34,586 bases of DNA from Microbotryomycetes sp. JL201. Its lineage: Eukaryota; Basidiomycota; Microbotryomycetes. The notes under the pieces were generated by a model, which worked only from the letters and a program-made list of their open reading frames with translations, did not search any database and was not told the origin of the DNA. The position numbers were made by a program, and so were the translations under genes. How positions within the stretch are numbered: position 1 is the first letter of the stretch; each line of letters begins with the position of its first letter. This document shows positions 21,144 through 31,096 of this stretch, piece by piece. The stretch spans positions 1 through 34,586 of the forward strand of contig JAQYUZ010000074.1 in assembly GCA_033819885.1 (NCBI GenBank), given 5' to 3'.

Positions 21144-22158
21144 ATGGCGACATTGGAGCGCCCGCACGCGGACGACACGGCTCACGGTCTCCAGGCGTCC
21201 ACGACGAGCGACCCATCACAGAGTGCGGTTCCGACTCCGTTCCCTGCATTCGATTCTAGCACGGCGCCGCGCACCGATTCACGGTCACCTCGCCGACAGA
21301 GCTTGTCGAGAACAGCGGGAGGATTTATGGACAAGGTCAAGAGGGTCGTCAGTGCCAGCAGAGACCGAGCATCATCTCAGAGAGGAGCTTCGAGCACCAG
21401 GTTTGCTTCTTCGGCAGATCGCAACAGGTCACGCGAAAGAGGTAAGGCCGTCAGACAGAGTCGTCTGGTCCTGCAAGGGAAGCAGTATATTTGAAACTGA
21501 TTTGTGTCTGGTCGCCACTCTGGCGCGCCCTTACTCCCGTCAGGCACAAATACGGAAGACACACGAGGCCGGTCTGGCCAGCAAGAGCACGGTGGGGCGA
21601 CCATGCCACGATTGCATCACACGCACAGCGACATGGACGGAAGCACTCTTCATCAAACAACGTCACGATCGACTTCTCGAGGCAGACCTCTGAAATCGGT
21701 TGGACGTGGTGGCGCAGGCAACATGCTCGACGTTGACGAATCTCTCGAACTGACGGGCGACGAACCAGAAGATGTTGTCAGAAGAGCGAGGGAAGAAGTC
21801 GAACGTGAAAGGTCAATGTCGCGAGAGCGCACAGGGCGTGAAGAATTCGTCGCGAGTGGCAGGGGAGGTCAAGGCAATATTCGTAGTCGCAGTCGAGGAC
21901 GCGAACTCGACCTTGGTAGGGTGCCCACCGTCCAAGAGCAACAAGAGAGGGAGCAGATTGAAGCAGAGGAACAACGGGAGCAGCAGATCCTTGAAAAGCA
22001 CGCGCAAAAGGCCGCAACACAAACAAGATGGTTTACTTCGGGCCGAGGCGAGTCGGTGTGCTTTCTTGGACAGGGTTCGTTCCAGCTGACCATTAGGTTT
22101 GATGCGTGTCTCAGGCGGCGCTGGCAACGTTCGAAGCTCGGGACCGCCGCCACTGTAG
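21144..22158 (+). CDS. DUF3602 protein with three SGRGGxGN-type repeats
   Basis: A fungal DUF3602 family member of unknown molecular function. Exons 21144-21441, 21544-22047 and 22115-22158; introns 102 and 67 nt; 281 residues. The family repeat occurs three times: VGRGGAGNM (152-160), SGRGGQGNI (204-212) and SGRGGAGNV near the C-terminus. The third repeat exists only if the last intron is spliced at a GC donor (GAG|GCGAGT) with acceptor TCTCAG. This restores SGRGGAGN and a short end SSGPPPL, whereas reading through the intron destroys the repeat. The rest is Ser/Arg-rich and charged (VRRAREEVERERSMSRERT), with a Gln/Glu coiled-coil-like stretch before the last repeat. No signal peptide or membrane segment is visible. 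Confidence 0.82.
22048..22114 (+). other. GC-AG intron in DUF3602 gene
   Basis: Donor GAG|GCGAGT, acceptor TCTCAG, 67 nt, phase 1. It is supported by exact restoration of the third family repeat across the junction. Confidence 0.78.
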
Positions 22159-22598
22159 TGACTTGGCCTCCTTTTTTTTCCTGGTCGTCGGAGCTTTGCG
22201 CCTTGTATCCTTCTTTATAGCATACCTTGTTCTGATGTGAAATTCAAGTTGTGCATGTTGGTCGTGTATGTTGACCGGCATGATCGTCGCTAGCGACTGG
22301 TGCCTGAATGCTTCAGGTGTCCCGTTGCGGCTCGCCCCGATCGGGCTCGTCACGGGGCACGGCGCTCGTCGCTCGCGCGCCAACCGGCCCCGGGCGCTTG
22401 CTGCGTTCGACTCGAGCCCACTCCATCAACCGGTGAGCAGCCGCATCTTGGCACTGACGACGTTGACAGAGCGTGCTCACATTGCTGGCCTCTTTTGCCA
22501 CGCTGTGCTGTCCGTTCCTGTCGTCGTCGTCGTCCGCTTTGAGAAAAATCGATTTGTCGTTCATTTGCTAACCGGCACCGCCATCACTGCACACAGAC
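22159..22598. other. Intergenic region, eL15 promoter side
   Basis: A 440-base gap between the DUF3602 stop and the eL15 start. It should contain the ribosomal-protein promoter. Overlapping short frames reflect GC-rich composition. No RNA gene or repeat was recognised. Confidence 0.4.
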
Positions 22599-23733
22599 AT
22601 GGGAGCGTACAAGTCGGTCACGTTCAAATTCATGCAGAGTCGATGCTGGCGAGCTGACATGTGCGTCACGCAGGTACATCGAGGAGCTGCACAAGCGCAA
22701 GCAATCCGACGTCCTCAGGTTCTTGTTGCGCGTCAGGTGCTGGGAGTACAGGCAACTCAACGTTTGCCACCGTGCCTCGCGCCCTTCGCGACCTGACAAG
22801 GCTAGGCGCTTGGGATACAAGGTGAGGGCGTTTTCCGCCCTTTGTTGGAACAGCCACGAGCGCGACAGCGACGGCTACGCGGCAGCAGAGCAATCGATGG
22901 CAGCTCTGGCGAGATCTCAACTGGGTCTAATGGTCAACCTGTGTTCCGTTGTACGGCTAGCAGCGCCAGATCAACGCGCAGGTCTGCGACGATCAATTCA
23001 CGCACTTTTCGATACGAGGGCAGCTACACTCTTTTGTGTTTGCCATTCCGCTATGTGCCATGTGCATCTGCCGTCTGCTGCAATCACTGCCTGTAGCTGC
23101 CGCTGTCGTTGCTCGACTTGGTTGCTTTCAAGAATATCCCGCGAGGGTTGCAACTGACGCATTGGCCTCTCATCAGTCCAAGCAGGGCTATGTCATCTAC
23201 CGCATTCGCGTCCGCCGCGGCAACCGCAAGCGCCCGGTCCCCAAGGGTTAGTTTCCTCGGCACACAAGCCGCCATCGCCGTCCTGACACGGTTCTCCTCA
23301 GGTGCCACCTACGGCAAGCCCACGAACCAGGGTGTCAACCAGCTCAAGTTCCAACGCTCGCTTCGCTCGACTGCCGAAGAGCGCGTCGCTCGCCGCTGCG
23401 GTGGCCTGCGCGTCTTGAACTCTTACTGGATCAACCAAGACGGCGTCTACAAGTACTACGAGGTCATCTTGGTCGACCCCTCGCACAAGGCCATTCGCCG
23501 TGATGCTCGCATCAACTGGATCTGCAACCCTGTCCACAAGCGCCGCGAGTCGCGCGGTCTCACTTCGGCCGGCAAGCAGAACCGCGGTATCGGCCGTGGC
23601 CACCGCCACAACCACCAGCCCAAGTCACAGCAGTGGCGCAAGCACAACACGCTCTCGCTCCGCCGCGTACGTTGTCCCTTTCGGTCGTCGCGAACGCGCT
23701 CGCTGACTTTGACATGTTTTGCAGTACCGATAA
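22599..23733 (+). CDS. RPL15: 60S ribosomal protein eL15
   Basis: A large-subunit ribosomal protein and structural component of the 60S particle. Exons 22599-22612, 22674-22821, 23177-23246, 23302-23666 and 23725-23733; 201 residues, close to the usual 204. The sequence is unmistakable throughout: [87 protein letters not shown] and the end [10 protein letters not shown]. The first exon has 14 nt and the last encodes only YR plus stop. Intron 2 (22822-23176) is 355 nt, five to six times longer than most introns in the window. No C/D or H/ACA snoRNA could be identified in it by eye. The gene lies about 11 kb from the telomere. Confidence 0.97.
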
Positions 23734-24444
23734 GCGCGTCGCGTACCCGCGTGTTGATGTCTCTCTATACGACACTACTACAAAATGGGGCGGCGAGCTC
23801 TTTTGCCGAGCGAGCCAAGCGCAGGGTGCAGAGAAAAAGTTGTGCGGTCTCATGGTTTTTACACTCGTGTGCAATCGTCCAGCTTTTTCTTTGCGGCTTG
23901 TGCTTTCTCAGTCTCTATGCGTTTGTTGCCCATGTTGCGAGCGGTTTTCGTGTCGCCTTGTCCGTTGATGACCCTGTCTTGCTGGTCCTGTCCGCTGCTT
24001 CAAACCTGAACGGCTCGAGTCGTCATTCATTTTCTAGTTGTTGTTTTGTATGCTTTTCTCTCAGCCCGCAACGATTTGGGCTAAAAGAACGTCAACCTCT
24101 CGTGCCATTCTTGCTCGATCTAATGTTGAACCTTGACCAGTCTCCTCGATTCAGTACAAAACGTCCGCTCTACCCAGAAGATGAGTCGGGTCGGACATTG
24201 CGTGCGTCGAGAGGTACGGGACTCGCTTGTGTAGGTAGGACTTTGCACGTGTCGAGAGCGATACAGGCTCGACGTGCGTGGCGCGTGCCGGCAGAGGTGA
24301 TTCTATGATACAACATGTAGGTGATCGATGCTACCTAGGCGATCGGTGCTACCGTAAAAGAATTGACCAGGCCAAAAATAAAAGAAAAGGCGCAAAGCTG
24401 GAACGACGAAGAAAACTAAACCCGGCATCACCGATTCACACGTT
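23734..24444. other. Convergent intergenic region
   Basis: 711 bases between the converging eL15 (+) and unknown gene (-), holding both 3' UTRs. A minus-strand copy is not needed to explain the long plus-strand frame that crosses from eL15, which is read-through of its last introns. Near 24323-24352 a 13-base segment GATCGATGCTACC is repeated 17 bases on as GATCGGTGCTACC. The A-rich stretch 24355-24420 may include polyadenylation signals for eL15. No gene is seen. Confidence 0.45.
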
Positions 24445-26198
24445 CTAGAGTACGCGTCTCCTCTTTCCAAACCGACTTGGGTCGTCTATCGTTTCGACGG
24501 GCGTTCCGGCGCCCGATGGCTCGACCTGAGCGAAAAACTTTGTGAGCGCGTAAAAGTCGGCTTCGTCAGCCGTCGCCGACGCTGATGTTGCAGAAGCCGA
24601 GGACGAGGTAGACTCGTACTGCACAAATGATGTCAGCTGATCGATTCAGAGTGCACGGCCCCATAGCGACTTGCCTTGGCTAGGGCTGGCTTGCCGAGGA
24701 ACCGGGTCGTACATTCCAAAAAGTCGACCATGTCGGCTTCAAACGCCGAAAGCGGGTATCTGGCATTGAGAGCGAGCAAGTGGCTTTCAAGCGTTTGTCC
24801 GTCGGCGACGTTGAGAAACTGCAAAGCGTTACATGTCAGATCACGACGTCACCATCTTTCTCCTCGCCAACGCACCTCGTGTATCCTGTCGCGCATGCTC
24901 CGCTCAAACTCTGCCTGAGCCACGTCTCTCGACCCGAACAATTGTTGTGCCGCGTCGACAAGTCTCGTTCGTTCGCGCTCGCGCTCGAGCCTTTGCTCTT
25001 GCTCCTCGGACTCATCGCTTTCGTCGCTCGCGTCACTGTCACTGTCGTCATCATCCAACTCTTCACCTTCGACAACTTCGACGTGACTGCCACTGCTGTC
25101 CTTTGCCGCTTGCAGAGCCTGTTCCTCGGCACGACGTTGCTCTTCTATCCGTTTGGCCCACCCTCTACCTTCCCATACCCCACAACCAACGCCAAACAAC
25201 GTTTCAATGCCGCTCGTACCCGTCCACCCATCGACGAGGTAGCCTTCGAGGCACGCTTGCGTCAATAGCGAGTGCAATAAATCGTACCAGGCGGCAGTCG
25301 CTTGCATCTCGAGCGACGACTTGATACCGCCATCGTCGCCATCGGAGCCGATACGCTCTCGAATATCGCGCAACAAGTGTGCAGACAAGTCGAGGAATTT
25401 GGGCACGACCTCGACGAGCGGTCGCTTGCCACCGACGAGCTCACCACCAAATGTTTCCAAGCCTTGACCTGGAATAGCCTTGTGACGGGTCTCGAGCTTT
25501 GTGTTGGACACGGTCGTGCATACGTTGCAGCCTGCGACCCTGTGCCTCCTGCAGAATGATCTCGTTTCGCGAGCAAACCTCGGCAAGATGGATTCGCCAT
25601 AAATTGACTTTGCTCGCGTGCGCATTGTCTGTTGTCGAACGATGCGGTAGTCCATGTGAGGCGCGGCCGCTCCGGCTGCGCCTACGGCGCCGTTGTTCGA
25701 ACCAGAAACGTTGCCGCCGTTGCTCTGATCGACTTCGCCCCCGCCAAACAATGCGCCAGCATCTTGCCACGCCTTGTCTACCGATGGGTCTGGTACATTC
25801 GGGGACGAGGAAGATGACGACGATTTCCCAAACTTGAGGTCAATGAGCGATTGAGCGACCGACGAGCTCGACGTTGCAGCCTTGTCGTCGGTACGGGACG
25901 TTGTAGTGAGATAGAGTTTGGTCGTGTCGTGACTCGTGAGGGGCTTGAGTGTTGCCAGCGACTCGATTTCGTCCGATGCAACGACGTCTGCTGCGTCCGA
26001 CACGGGCGAGAATGCATCTGCTGCAGCCGGATGAACGAGCAAGTCTTCGGTCAAGCTGGCAAGAGCGACACGTCGTTCAACAGATGGTGCCAAGTGCCCT
26101 TCTCGCTTGTTTGCCTTGAGCAGACTTGCGCCAAGTCGCCACATGCCTTGGGCTTTCAGTTCGGATTCCAGCCATTCGACGTCGATGGAAGCTGACAT
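24445..26198 (-). CDS. Unknown protein with Cys-rich block and acidic C-terminal part
   Basis: Exons 26198-24876, 24818-24675 and 24618-24445; 546 residues from ATG 26198 (MSASIDVEWLESELKAQGMW). I do not recognise the family. Visible parts: an N-terminal helical block (VEWLESELKAQGMWRLGASL), Ser- and Gly/Asn-rich linkers, a compact block with several Cys and Arg (RFARETRSFCRRHRVAGC), a globular-looking region ending with AAWYDLLHSLLTQACLEGYL and WTGTSGIETLFGVGCGVWEG, a strongly acidic run (DDDDSDSDASDESDESEEQ), a charged helix, and a last segment LTKFFAQVEPSG ending in FGKRRRVL. The second intron, 24674-24619, has a GC donor (AAG|GCAAGT) with branch CAGCTGAC and acceptor GTGCAG. The same frame stays open upstream to 26687, so an N-terminal extension spliced from 26688-27007 is possible. 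Confidence 0.7.
24619..24674 (-). other. GC-AG intron in unknown gene
   Basis: Donor AAG|GCAAGT, acceptor TTGTGCAG, 56 nt, phase 0, with a CTGAC branch site. Without splicing the frame ends shortly after the donor, while splicing opens a further 57 codons. Confidence 0.65.
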
Positions 26199-26687
26199 CG
26201 TGGCAGTGGTATCGTTTGACGACTCGGCGCGGTTCAGCAGTGTCTGTGAGCCGTTAGGATGCGTGTATGATGCGAGTCGCGCCGAGGTGGCCAGGTGGAG
26301 CGTGTACGAGAGAATGTTTGACCTGGACGATTGAGATGGTGCGCGTGGCGGGATCGACTGCAACATGTGCGATGTAGGATGCTGGGGTGCTCTGCATGCC
26401 AGGCAAATCGAAGCGTGCGTCAGTGTGATATTCCACAAGTCCGCGATGATCGTCCTTGTCCCCGCAAAAAAAGGGCGACGCGACTGCGCGCGGGGGAGTC
26501 GGGTCCGACAGGGCAGCCGGATGTAGTCGATCGGACAGAGCTGTGAGCCCGAGAGCAGCAGCTGTGGGCTACGATAGCCTGCACGGCGCAATCCATCGGG
26601 GACGCATGCGAGCGGATGGCGTGTGCGTGATTCGCGCGGTGGTGCGGCGACGCCCGAGCTCCGACTCGGCGGACTCGAACTACTCAC
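26199..26687. other. Unresolved region upstream of the unknown gene
   Basis: Two minus-strand frames are open here and both look partly coding. One is in frame with the gene downstream (ILSYTLHLATSARLASYTHP). The other (26254-26454) reads YHTDARFDLPGMQSTP and YIAHVAVDPATRTISIVQV, then stops at 26254. Phase arithmetic from the donor at 26687 permits joining only to the first frame without meeting a stop, with acceptors after 26569, 26455 or 26392. It may be promoter, intron or part of a second gene. Confidence 0.3.
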
Positions 26688-27007
26688 TTGTATGGCTCAG
26701 GCTTGTATGGCAGGGTAGACTGAGGCGCGGCAGAAGGCAAAGACGACGGAACCGAGGTCTCTGCATCGGCAGATGTAACGGTGACGGCGGTGGGTGGTGC
26801 GGATGGTGGTGGCTTCAAAGTCGCGCTCGCGGCTGTCGCCGGTCGCAGTTGAACGTCTGGATGAGTCTGTAGCCATTGCTTGAATTCCTTTGTTGTGATG
26901 AAATGCCTCGACTCGCTGCCTTGGAGCAGGTGGTCGTGAAAGTGTGCTTCTGTTGCGGGCACGAGAATGCACGCGGGCGAGCCCGTTATGCCGCGCTCGG
27001 GCGCCAT
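26688..27007 (-). CDS. Hypothetical first exon of unknown gene
   Basis: An open exon starting at ATG 27007 with MAPERGITGSPACILVPAT, then HFITTKEFKQWLQTHPDVQ and a Pro/Ala/Thr/Ser-rich tail, ending at a strong donor (TACAA|GTGAGT at 26687). The globular part looks like a real protein segment, but I do not recognise it. It could be the first exon of a larger product that includes the gene at 24445-26198 (phase 2 fits), or of a separate short gene whose downstream exon I could not place. An alternative upstream Met at 27231 lies in a different frame. Confidence 0.35.
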
Positions 27008-27325
27008 CCTTGTTGACGTTCAGGCCGGCAGAGCTGGCGAGCTTTGGTCAACGTGCGTGTGTGCGTGCAGCGGTACGAGCAAAAGCGTGACAGCAATCGC
27101 TGCCTGTCGCTCAGGCCGCCGCCGAGCCACCACAAACGCGCGAGCGAAAGTGAATCAAGCGGAGGGCCCGGGGCCATACCAGTCATAATAAGACCTATCC
27201 ACACGACCGGAGCTCTTGCCATCCTCGCCATTTCCTAACCAGTCAGCCTCCTGTGTTTCACTCTCGGAGGCCCTTTTTTGGGAACAGATCGCGCAGCGTT
27301 TCTGATCCTCTACCACCTAATCACG
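27008..27325. other. Divergent intergenic region upstream of eIF3g
   Basis: 318 bases between the hypothetical exon (-) and the eIF3g start (+), likely a two-way promoter. A minus-strand frame (26986-27231) gives a hydrophobic segment (APVVWIGLIMTGMAPG) followed by Arg-rich sequence without domain character. Nothing else is recognised. Confidence 0.4.
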
Positions 27326-28837
27326 ATGCCGGCACTGTGAGTTCAAAAGTGCTCCTCAGCAACGTGCTCTCCGCACGGCTTGTATGCGGCGCGCAGTTGC
27401 ACTAGCAGCGCCTTCTTTTGTGCGTGCGCGTGCATGTTGCTGACTCGCGCTCGCGACGCGCATCCTTGCATCCAGTCAATCTTGGGCAGACGACGTTGAG
27501 AACAATGGTGAGCTCAATACCGAGCACGAGGAGCACCTTGGTGGTGCATTGTGGCGCGCGTCTTTGCTGCAAAAGACGCGGCCGTTCGTGCGCTCAGTCA
27601 CGGTGCATGCTCGCGCGCCCACGTCGCGCGCAATGTCGACGTTCTGTTTCGCATTGCTCCTGTGCTCACTTGCTCGTCTTGCCCACGTCCGTCCAGACTT
27701 TCCGCCGCGCACAGAAACCACAGACAAGGACGGCATCACGACCATTGTCGAGTACAGGCTCAATGAAGAAGGCAAGAAAGTAAAGGTTCGCTTCCCTGAT
27801 TCCCTCGGCGCCGCTGCTTTCCAAGATCTGACGCCACAAGACAGGTTACACGCAAGATCAAGCGCGTGCTCGTCAAGAACAAGGTCAATCACGTCGTCGC
27901 AGAGCGCATGGGCTGGGCAAAGTCGGTCACCGCTCAAAGCCTTGAGAGAAGGTATTCTTTCTGGCTGACTCTATATGTGTGCAGGTTCGGCGCCGAGAAG
28001 GGCAAGAAACCGGGCCCAGACACGGCGACGACGACCGTTGGCGAAAACGTTCGATTGAGATTGCAAGTTGGAGGCATTCAGGTGCGCATGCGCGCGGGAG
28101 GCACTTGAACCGTCTTGGCGGAAAATGGGCTAACGCATGGATTGCTTGCGCAGAGGGACGAGCCGGAAGAAGACTCAAACGCCGCACTCCGACAACAACT
28201 TGCCGGCCGCAAGATTACTTGTCGATTGTGCCAGGGTGACCATTACACGACACGCTGTCCGTACAAAGACACGCTCGGCGACGTGCTCGGTGGAGGTGAG
28301 CTCGCGGCCCACATGACCAGTCATGTGCACTGCTGACATGACTGGAAACACCGGCTGTAGCCGACGACGATGGAGAAGGAGGCGCCGCAGGTGGTGAAAC
28401 GACGGGCCAGACGGCATCAGACTTGCGCGCCGCAGGCAAATACGTTCCACCATCTCAACGAGCCGGTGCCAACCGGGTCGGCGAGTCGATGCACATGCGC
28501 GACAGGGATAGCATGCCAACTCTGCGAGTCACAAACTTGTCCGAGGATTGCACAGACGCCGACATGTGGGACTTGTTTACGAGGTTTGGTCGAGTTACGA
28601 GGATTTACCTTGGCAAGGATCAAGAGACGGGCTTGTGCAAAGGCTTTGCATTTGTCAGTTACGAGACTAAAGCAGAGGCGGAGAAAGCTATGGGCAAGAT
28701 CAACGGTCTGCCATATGACCACTTAATTTTGTCTTGTACATGGTCGGGTAAGTCTCTCGGCCAAGCGCTCGGGCTCTTCAATTGACGCGAATGCTTTGTC
28801 TTGCGCAGTGCCAAAAGGACAAGAGAACAAAGCGTAG
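27326..28837 (+). CDS. TIF35: Translation initiation factor eIF3 subunit G
   Basis: The RNA-binding subunit of eIF3, acting in scanning and reinitiation on the 40S ribosome. Eight exons: 27326-27336, 27476-27507, 27697-27785, 27845-27921, 27985-28081, 28154-28295, 28361-28747 and 28809-28837; introns 59-189 nt; 287 residues. Family blocks appear in order: MPALQSWADDVENN, TETTDKDGITTIVEYR, VKNKVNHVVAERMGWAKFG, PGPDTATTTVGENV, then the zinc-knuckle-like GRKITCRLCQGDHYTTRCPY (C125, C128, H132, C137), linker AAGKYVPPSQRAG, and a C-terminal RRM (about 201-277) with RNP2 LRVTNL and RNP1 KGFAFVSY, ending TWSVPKGQENKA. Exons 1 and 2 are tiny (11 and 32 nt), which hides the start from simple frame searches. 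The gene lies about 6 kb from the telomere. Confidence 0.96.
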
Positions 28838-29014
28838 TCTTTTCCCGTATTGCATGCAATGTCATGTCGACCACTCTTGTCACTGAATCGAAGAAAGCAA
28901 AAAGCGATGGATTGCAAACAAGGATTCACAAAACGAGATGCAAAAACAAAAGCGCTCGAAGGCTGTGGAACTTTGCATGACCGGAAAGGAAGAAAGTGTT
29001 CACATGACGCCGAA

Positions 29015-31096
29015 TCAGGTGACGGTCAGACGCTGCGTTTTGACGCGACGAAGTTTGCGGCACTCGTCTCGCTCTCGTACTTGGACGGCGCATGCAATGT
29101 CTCGCCAATCGATCTTGCCTTGACGGATGGCTCGAGCCGTCTGACTCGCTTTTTTGATGTGACGAGAAGATTTCATCTTGAAGCGTTTGATGAGCTTGAG
29201 CAAGTCAGGATTTGACGATCCAAGCTTGTGGCGGGCAGACGTGGCAAAAGACTTGATACGTGGTGTTGATTTCAAAGTCGCGCCTCCAAAACGTTCAGGA
29301 AATGCATGTCGACGATGCGTGGCTTGCGTCCATGGTCCGGCGTGCTTGCCTAGTGGACACCTGAACGACTTTTCAACAACCGTAGCCGGTCTTTCGCAAG
29401 CGCGCCGTGCGCATCGGACATCTTGAGGAGTAGACGGTTGACCGTGATAACACGCTTTCCAGCTTGCGACCACGTCGTGACCGCGGGCTCGAGCTTGCTT
29501 TCCGACAACCCCGATTGTTTCGCGCAGCCAGGGCAAGTCGCGCCGGCTTTTGTCGTTGTCATTCGAGACGCACTTTTGACGACAGTGCTTGCGTCGGATA
29601 GGTCGACTGTTTGTCGATCGCTCGGGATTGCTGGGCGGAGACGCGACCGTGGCGTTGACGTCTGAAACGATGCTCAGTGCGCATGACAGAGACGACGAGA
29701 ATGAACAGGGCAAAGTTGCGACGACTGGTGCTGGGTCGAGCAAGCCCATTTTGACCAGTGTCGCTGCCGGAAGCGAGAGTGGGGGCGTCGCGCGGGCCAT
29801 TTGGACTTGCGTGCTTTTGCCAAGCTCGTTTGCGACACGGTGGCCTGATCGCGGTACCAAGTTGATGGCAAACGTGGCGAGAAGCACACTCCCGAGAACG
29901 CCGACAAGAAGGTGGACGAGAAAGTCGGATGCAGGCGTTGCGACCTTTGCTTGCGGTTCTTTGATGATTGCACGAGAGACGATGACTCTCAGTTTGGCTT
30001 TCGACATGAGCGCGAGTCTTGCTACGGTGACAATCGGGTCTCGGGACAGTTGATCATTGACTTGCAAGTGTGTCCCACACGCTGACGCACGAATAGTCAT
30101 GCTGGACGAAGCCGACGGCAAAGAGACGAGCGACGATGGCAATGACGATTCGCCCGACCTCACGCGCAGTATGACGTTGCTCGAAGATGACAGCGAAAGT
30201 TTCAGGCTGCTGGTCAGGCGAACGTTGTCGTCGATAAAGTGCACGACCAAGCGGGGTGACAAGCAAGAGTCAACGGGCGCGACTGCGACTGTAACATCTT
30301 GCAAGTCGCCGAGCCGCTTCAGCACGTTGTCACGTTCGGCGATCGAGCCTCCGACAAACGTGACATGGAGCTGTTCAGACGAGCCTGCTTGTGTCGGCCG
30401 GGCTGATGAGAGGTGCGAAGCTTTTGAAAAGAGCGAATGCGTCGAAACGCTGTCGCCGTCCGAGTCTGCAGCCGTACTCGTCGCTTTCGGCCAGAACGAA
30501 ACCGCATCACCGACCGGATCGACGTTTGGTCGCGATTGCTGCGTGTTTTCAAGCCACGACGCAATGGCAGAGTCTTTGTCAACGCTCGATGGCTTTGGCT
30601 CAGCCTCTGGCGTTGTCTCGGGCGTTGCGAGTTGTGCCGGATGTGCATCAAGCAAGAGGAAACCGGACTCGGAGCTGTCGTCGACCCTTGTGGCGATATC
30701 TGAAGCGGAAGATTCTGACGCAGGTGCGAGGGGATCGGGAAAGCTGAGTGACATTCCGTGCTGCTTGCTGCTGGTGTCTGAGCTCGTGCGCGTAGCGCTG
30801 TGGCCCGAGATTACGCTAAAGTCGTGGCTACGAACCATTTCAAAGCCGATCAAAGATTCGACCTCGCTCGTTCTGTCGTCGTCATCGAAGCTGCTGTCGG
30901 CATGCTCGGACAAGCTCTCGAGCGATATGACGTCCGAAATGGGAGGGTCAATAGAGTCGGCGGTCGAGTTGGCGGTCGAGTGCGTAGGCGACGCCGGTTC
31001 TGGAGCAAACTGTGATCTCGCAGGCGAGTCGAGTGGCAAAGGCCCTGCTAACGGCGACATTGCGCGCTTGCGTATGCGCTCGTCTGTGAAGGTCAT
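29015..31096 (-). CDS. Single-pass membrane protein of unknown function
   Basis: A single-exon frame of 693 residues from ATG 31096 (MTFTDERIRKRAMSPLAGPL). Residues 1-240 are Ser/Asp-rich and probably disordered. Within them, an acid-flanked LIGFEMV (F85-V88) fits the W/F/Y-x-x-L/I/V pattern of Atg8-interacting motifs. Residues about 240-380 look like an alpha/beta domain (LHVTFVGGSIAERDNVLKRL, VTVAVAPV, RLVVHFID, NVILRVRSG). One hydrophobic segment lies at about 393-415 (LVHLLVGVLGSVLLATFAINLV). The C-terminal 280 residues are basic and less protein-like, and other frames compete near 29350-29560, so unrecognised introns may exist there. No family was recognised. The long plus-strand frame 30057-31676 is its antisense shadow. 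Confidence 0.6.
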   Translation of the reverse strand: MTFTDERIRKRAMSPLAGPLPLDSPARSQFAPEPASPTHSTANSTADSIDPPISDVISLESLSEHADSSFDDDDRTSEVESLIGFEMVRSHDFSVISGHSATRTSSDTSSKQHGMSLSFPDPLAPASESSASDIATRVDDSSESGFLLLDAHPAQLATPETTPEAEPKPSSVDKDSAIASWLENTQQSRPNVDPVGDAVSFWPKATSTAADSDGDSVSTHSLFSKASHLSSARPTQAGSSEQLHVTFVGGSIAERDNVLKRLGDLQDVTVAVAPVDSCLSPRLVVHFIDDNVRLTSSLKLSLSSSSNVILRVRSGESSLPSSLVSLPSASSSMTIRASACGTHLQVNDQLSRDPIVTVARLALMSKAKLRVIVSRAIIKEPQAKVATPASDFLVHLLVGVLGSVLLATFAINLVPRSGHRVANELGKSTQVQMARATPPLSLPAATLVKMGLLDPAPVVATLPCSFSSSLSCALSIVSDVNATVASPPSNPERSTNSRPIRRKHCRQKCVSNDNDKSRRDLPWLRETIGVVGKQARARGHDVVASWKACYHGQPSTPQDVRCARRACERPATVVEKSFRCPLGKHAGPWTQATHRRHAFPERFGGATLKSTPRIKSFATSARHKLGSSNPDLLKLIKRFKMKSSRHIKKASQTARAIRQGKIDWRDIACAVQVRERDECRKLRRVKTQRLTVT

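Noticed and set aside
23109-24308. 399-codon frame running through and beyond eL15
   Set aside because: It reads through introns 3 and 4 and past the true stop. eL15 homology ends at [10 protein letters not shown], reached only by splicing.
24323-24352. Near-direct repeat GATCGATGCTACC / GATCGGTGCTACC
   Set aside because: Only two short imperfect copies in a 3' intergenic region; no array, target-site duplication or structure.
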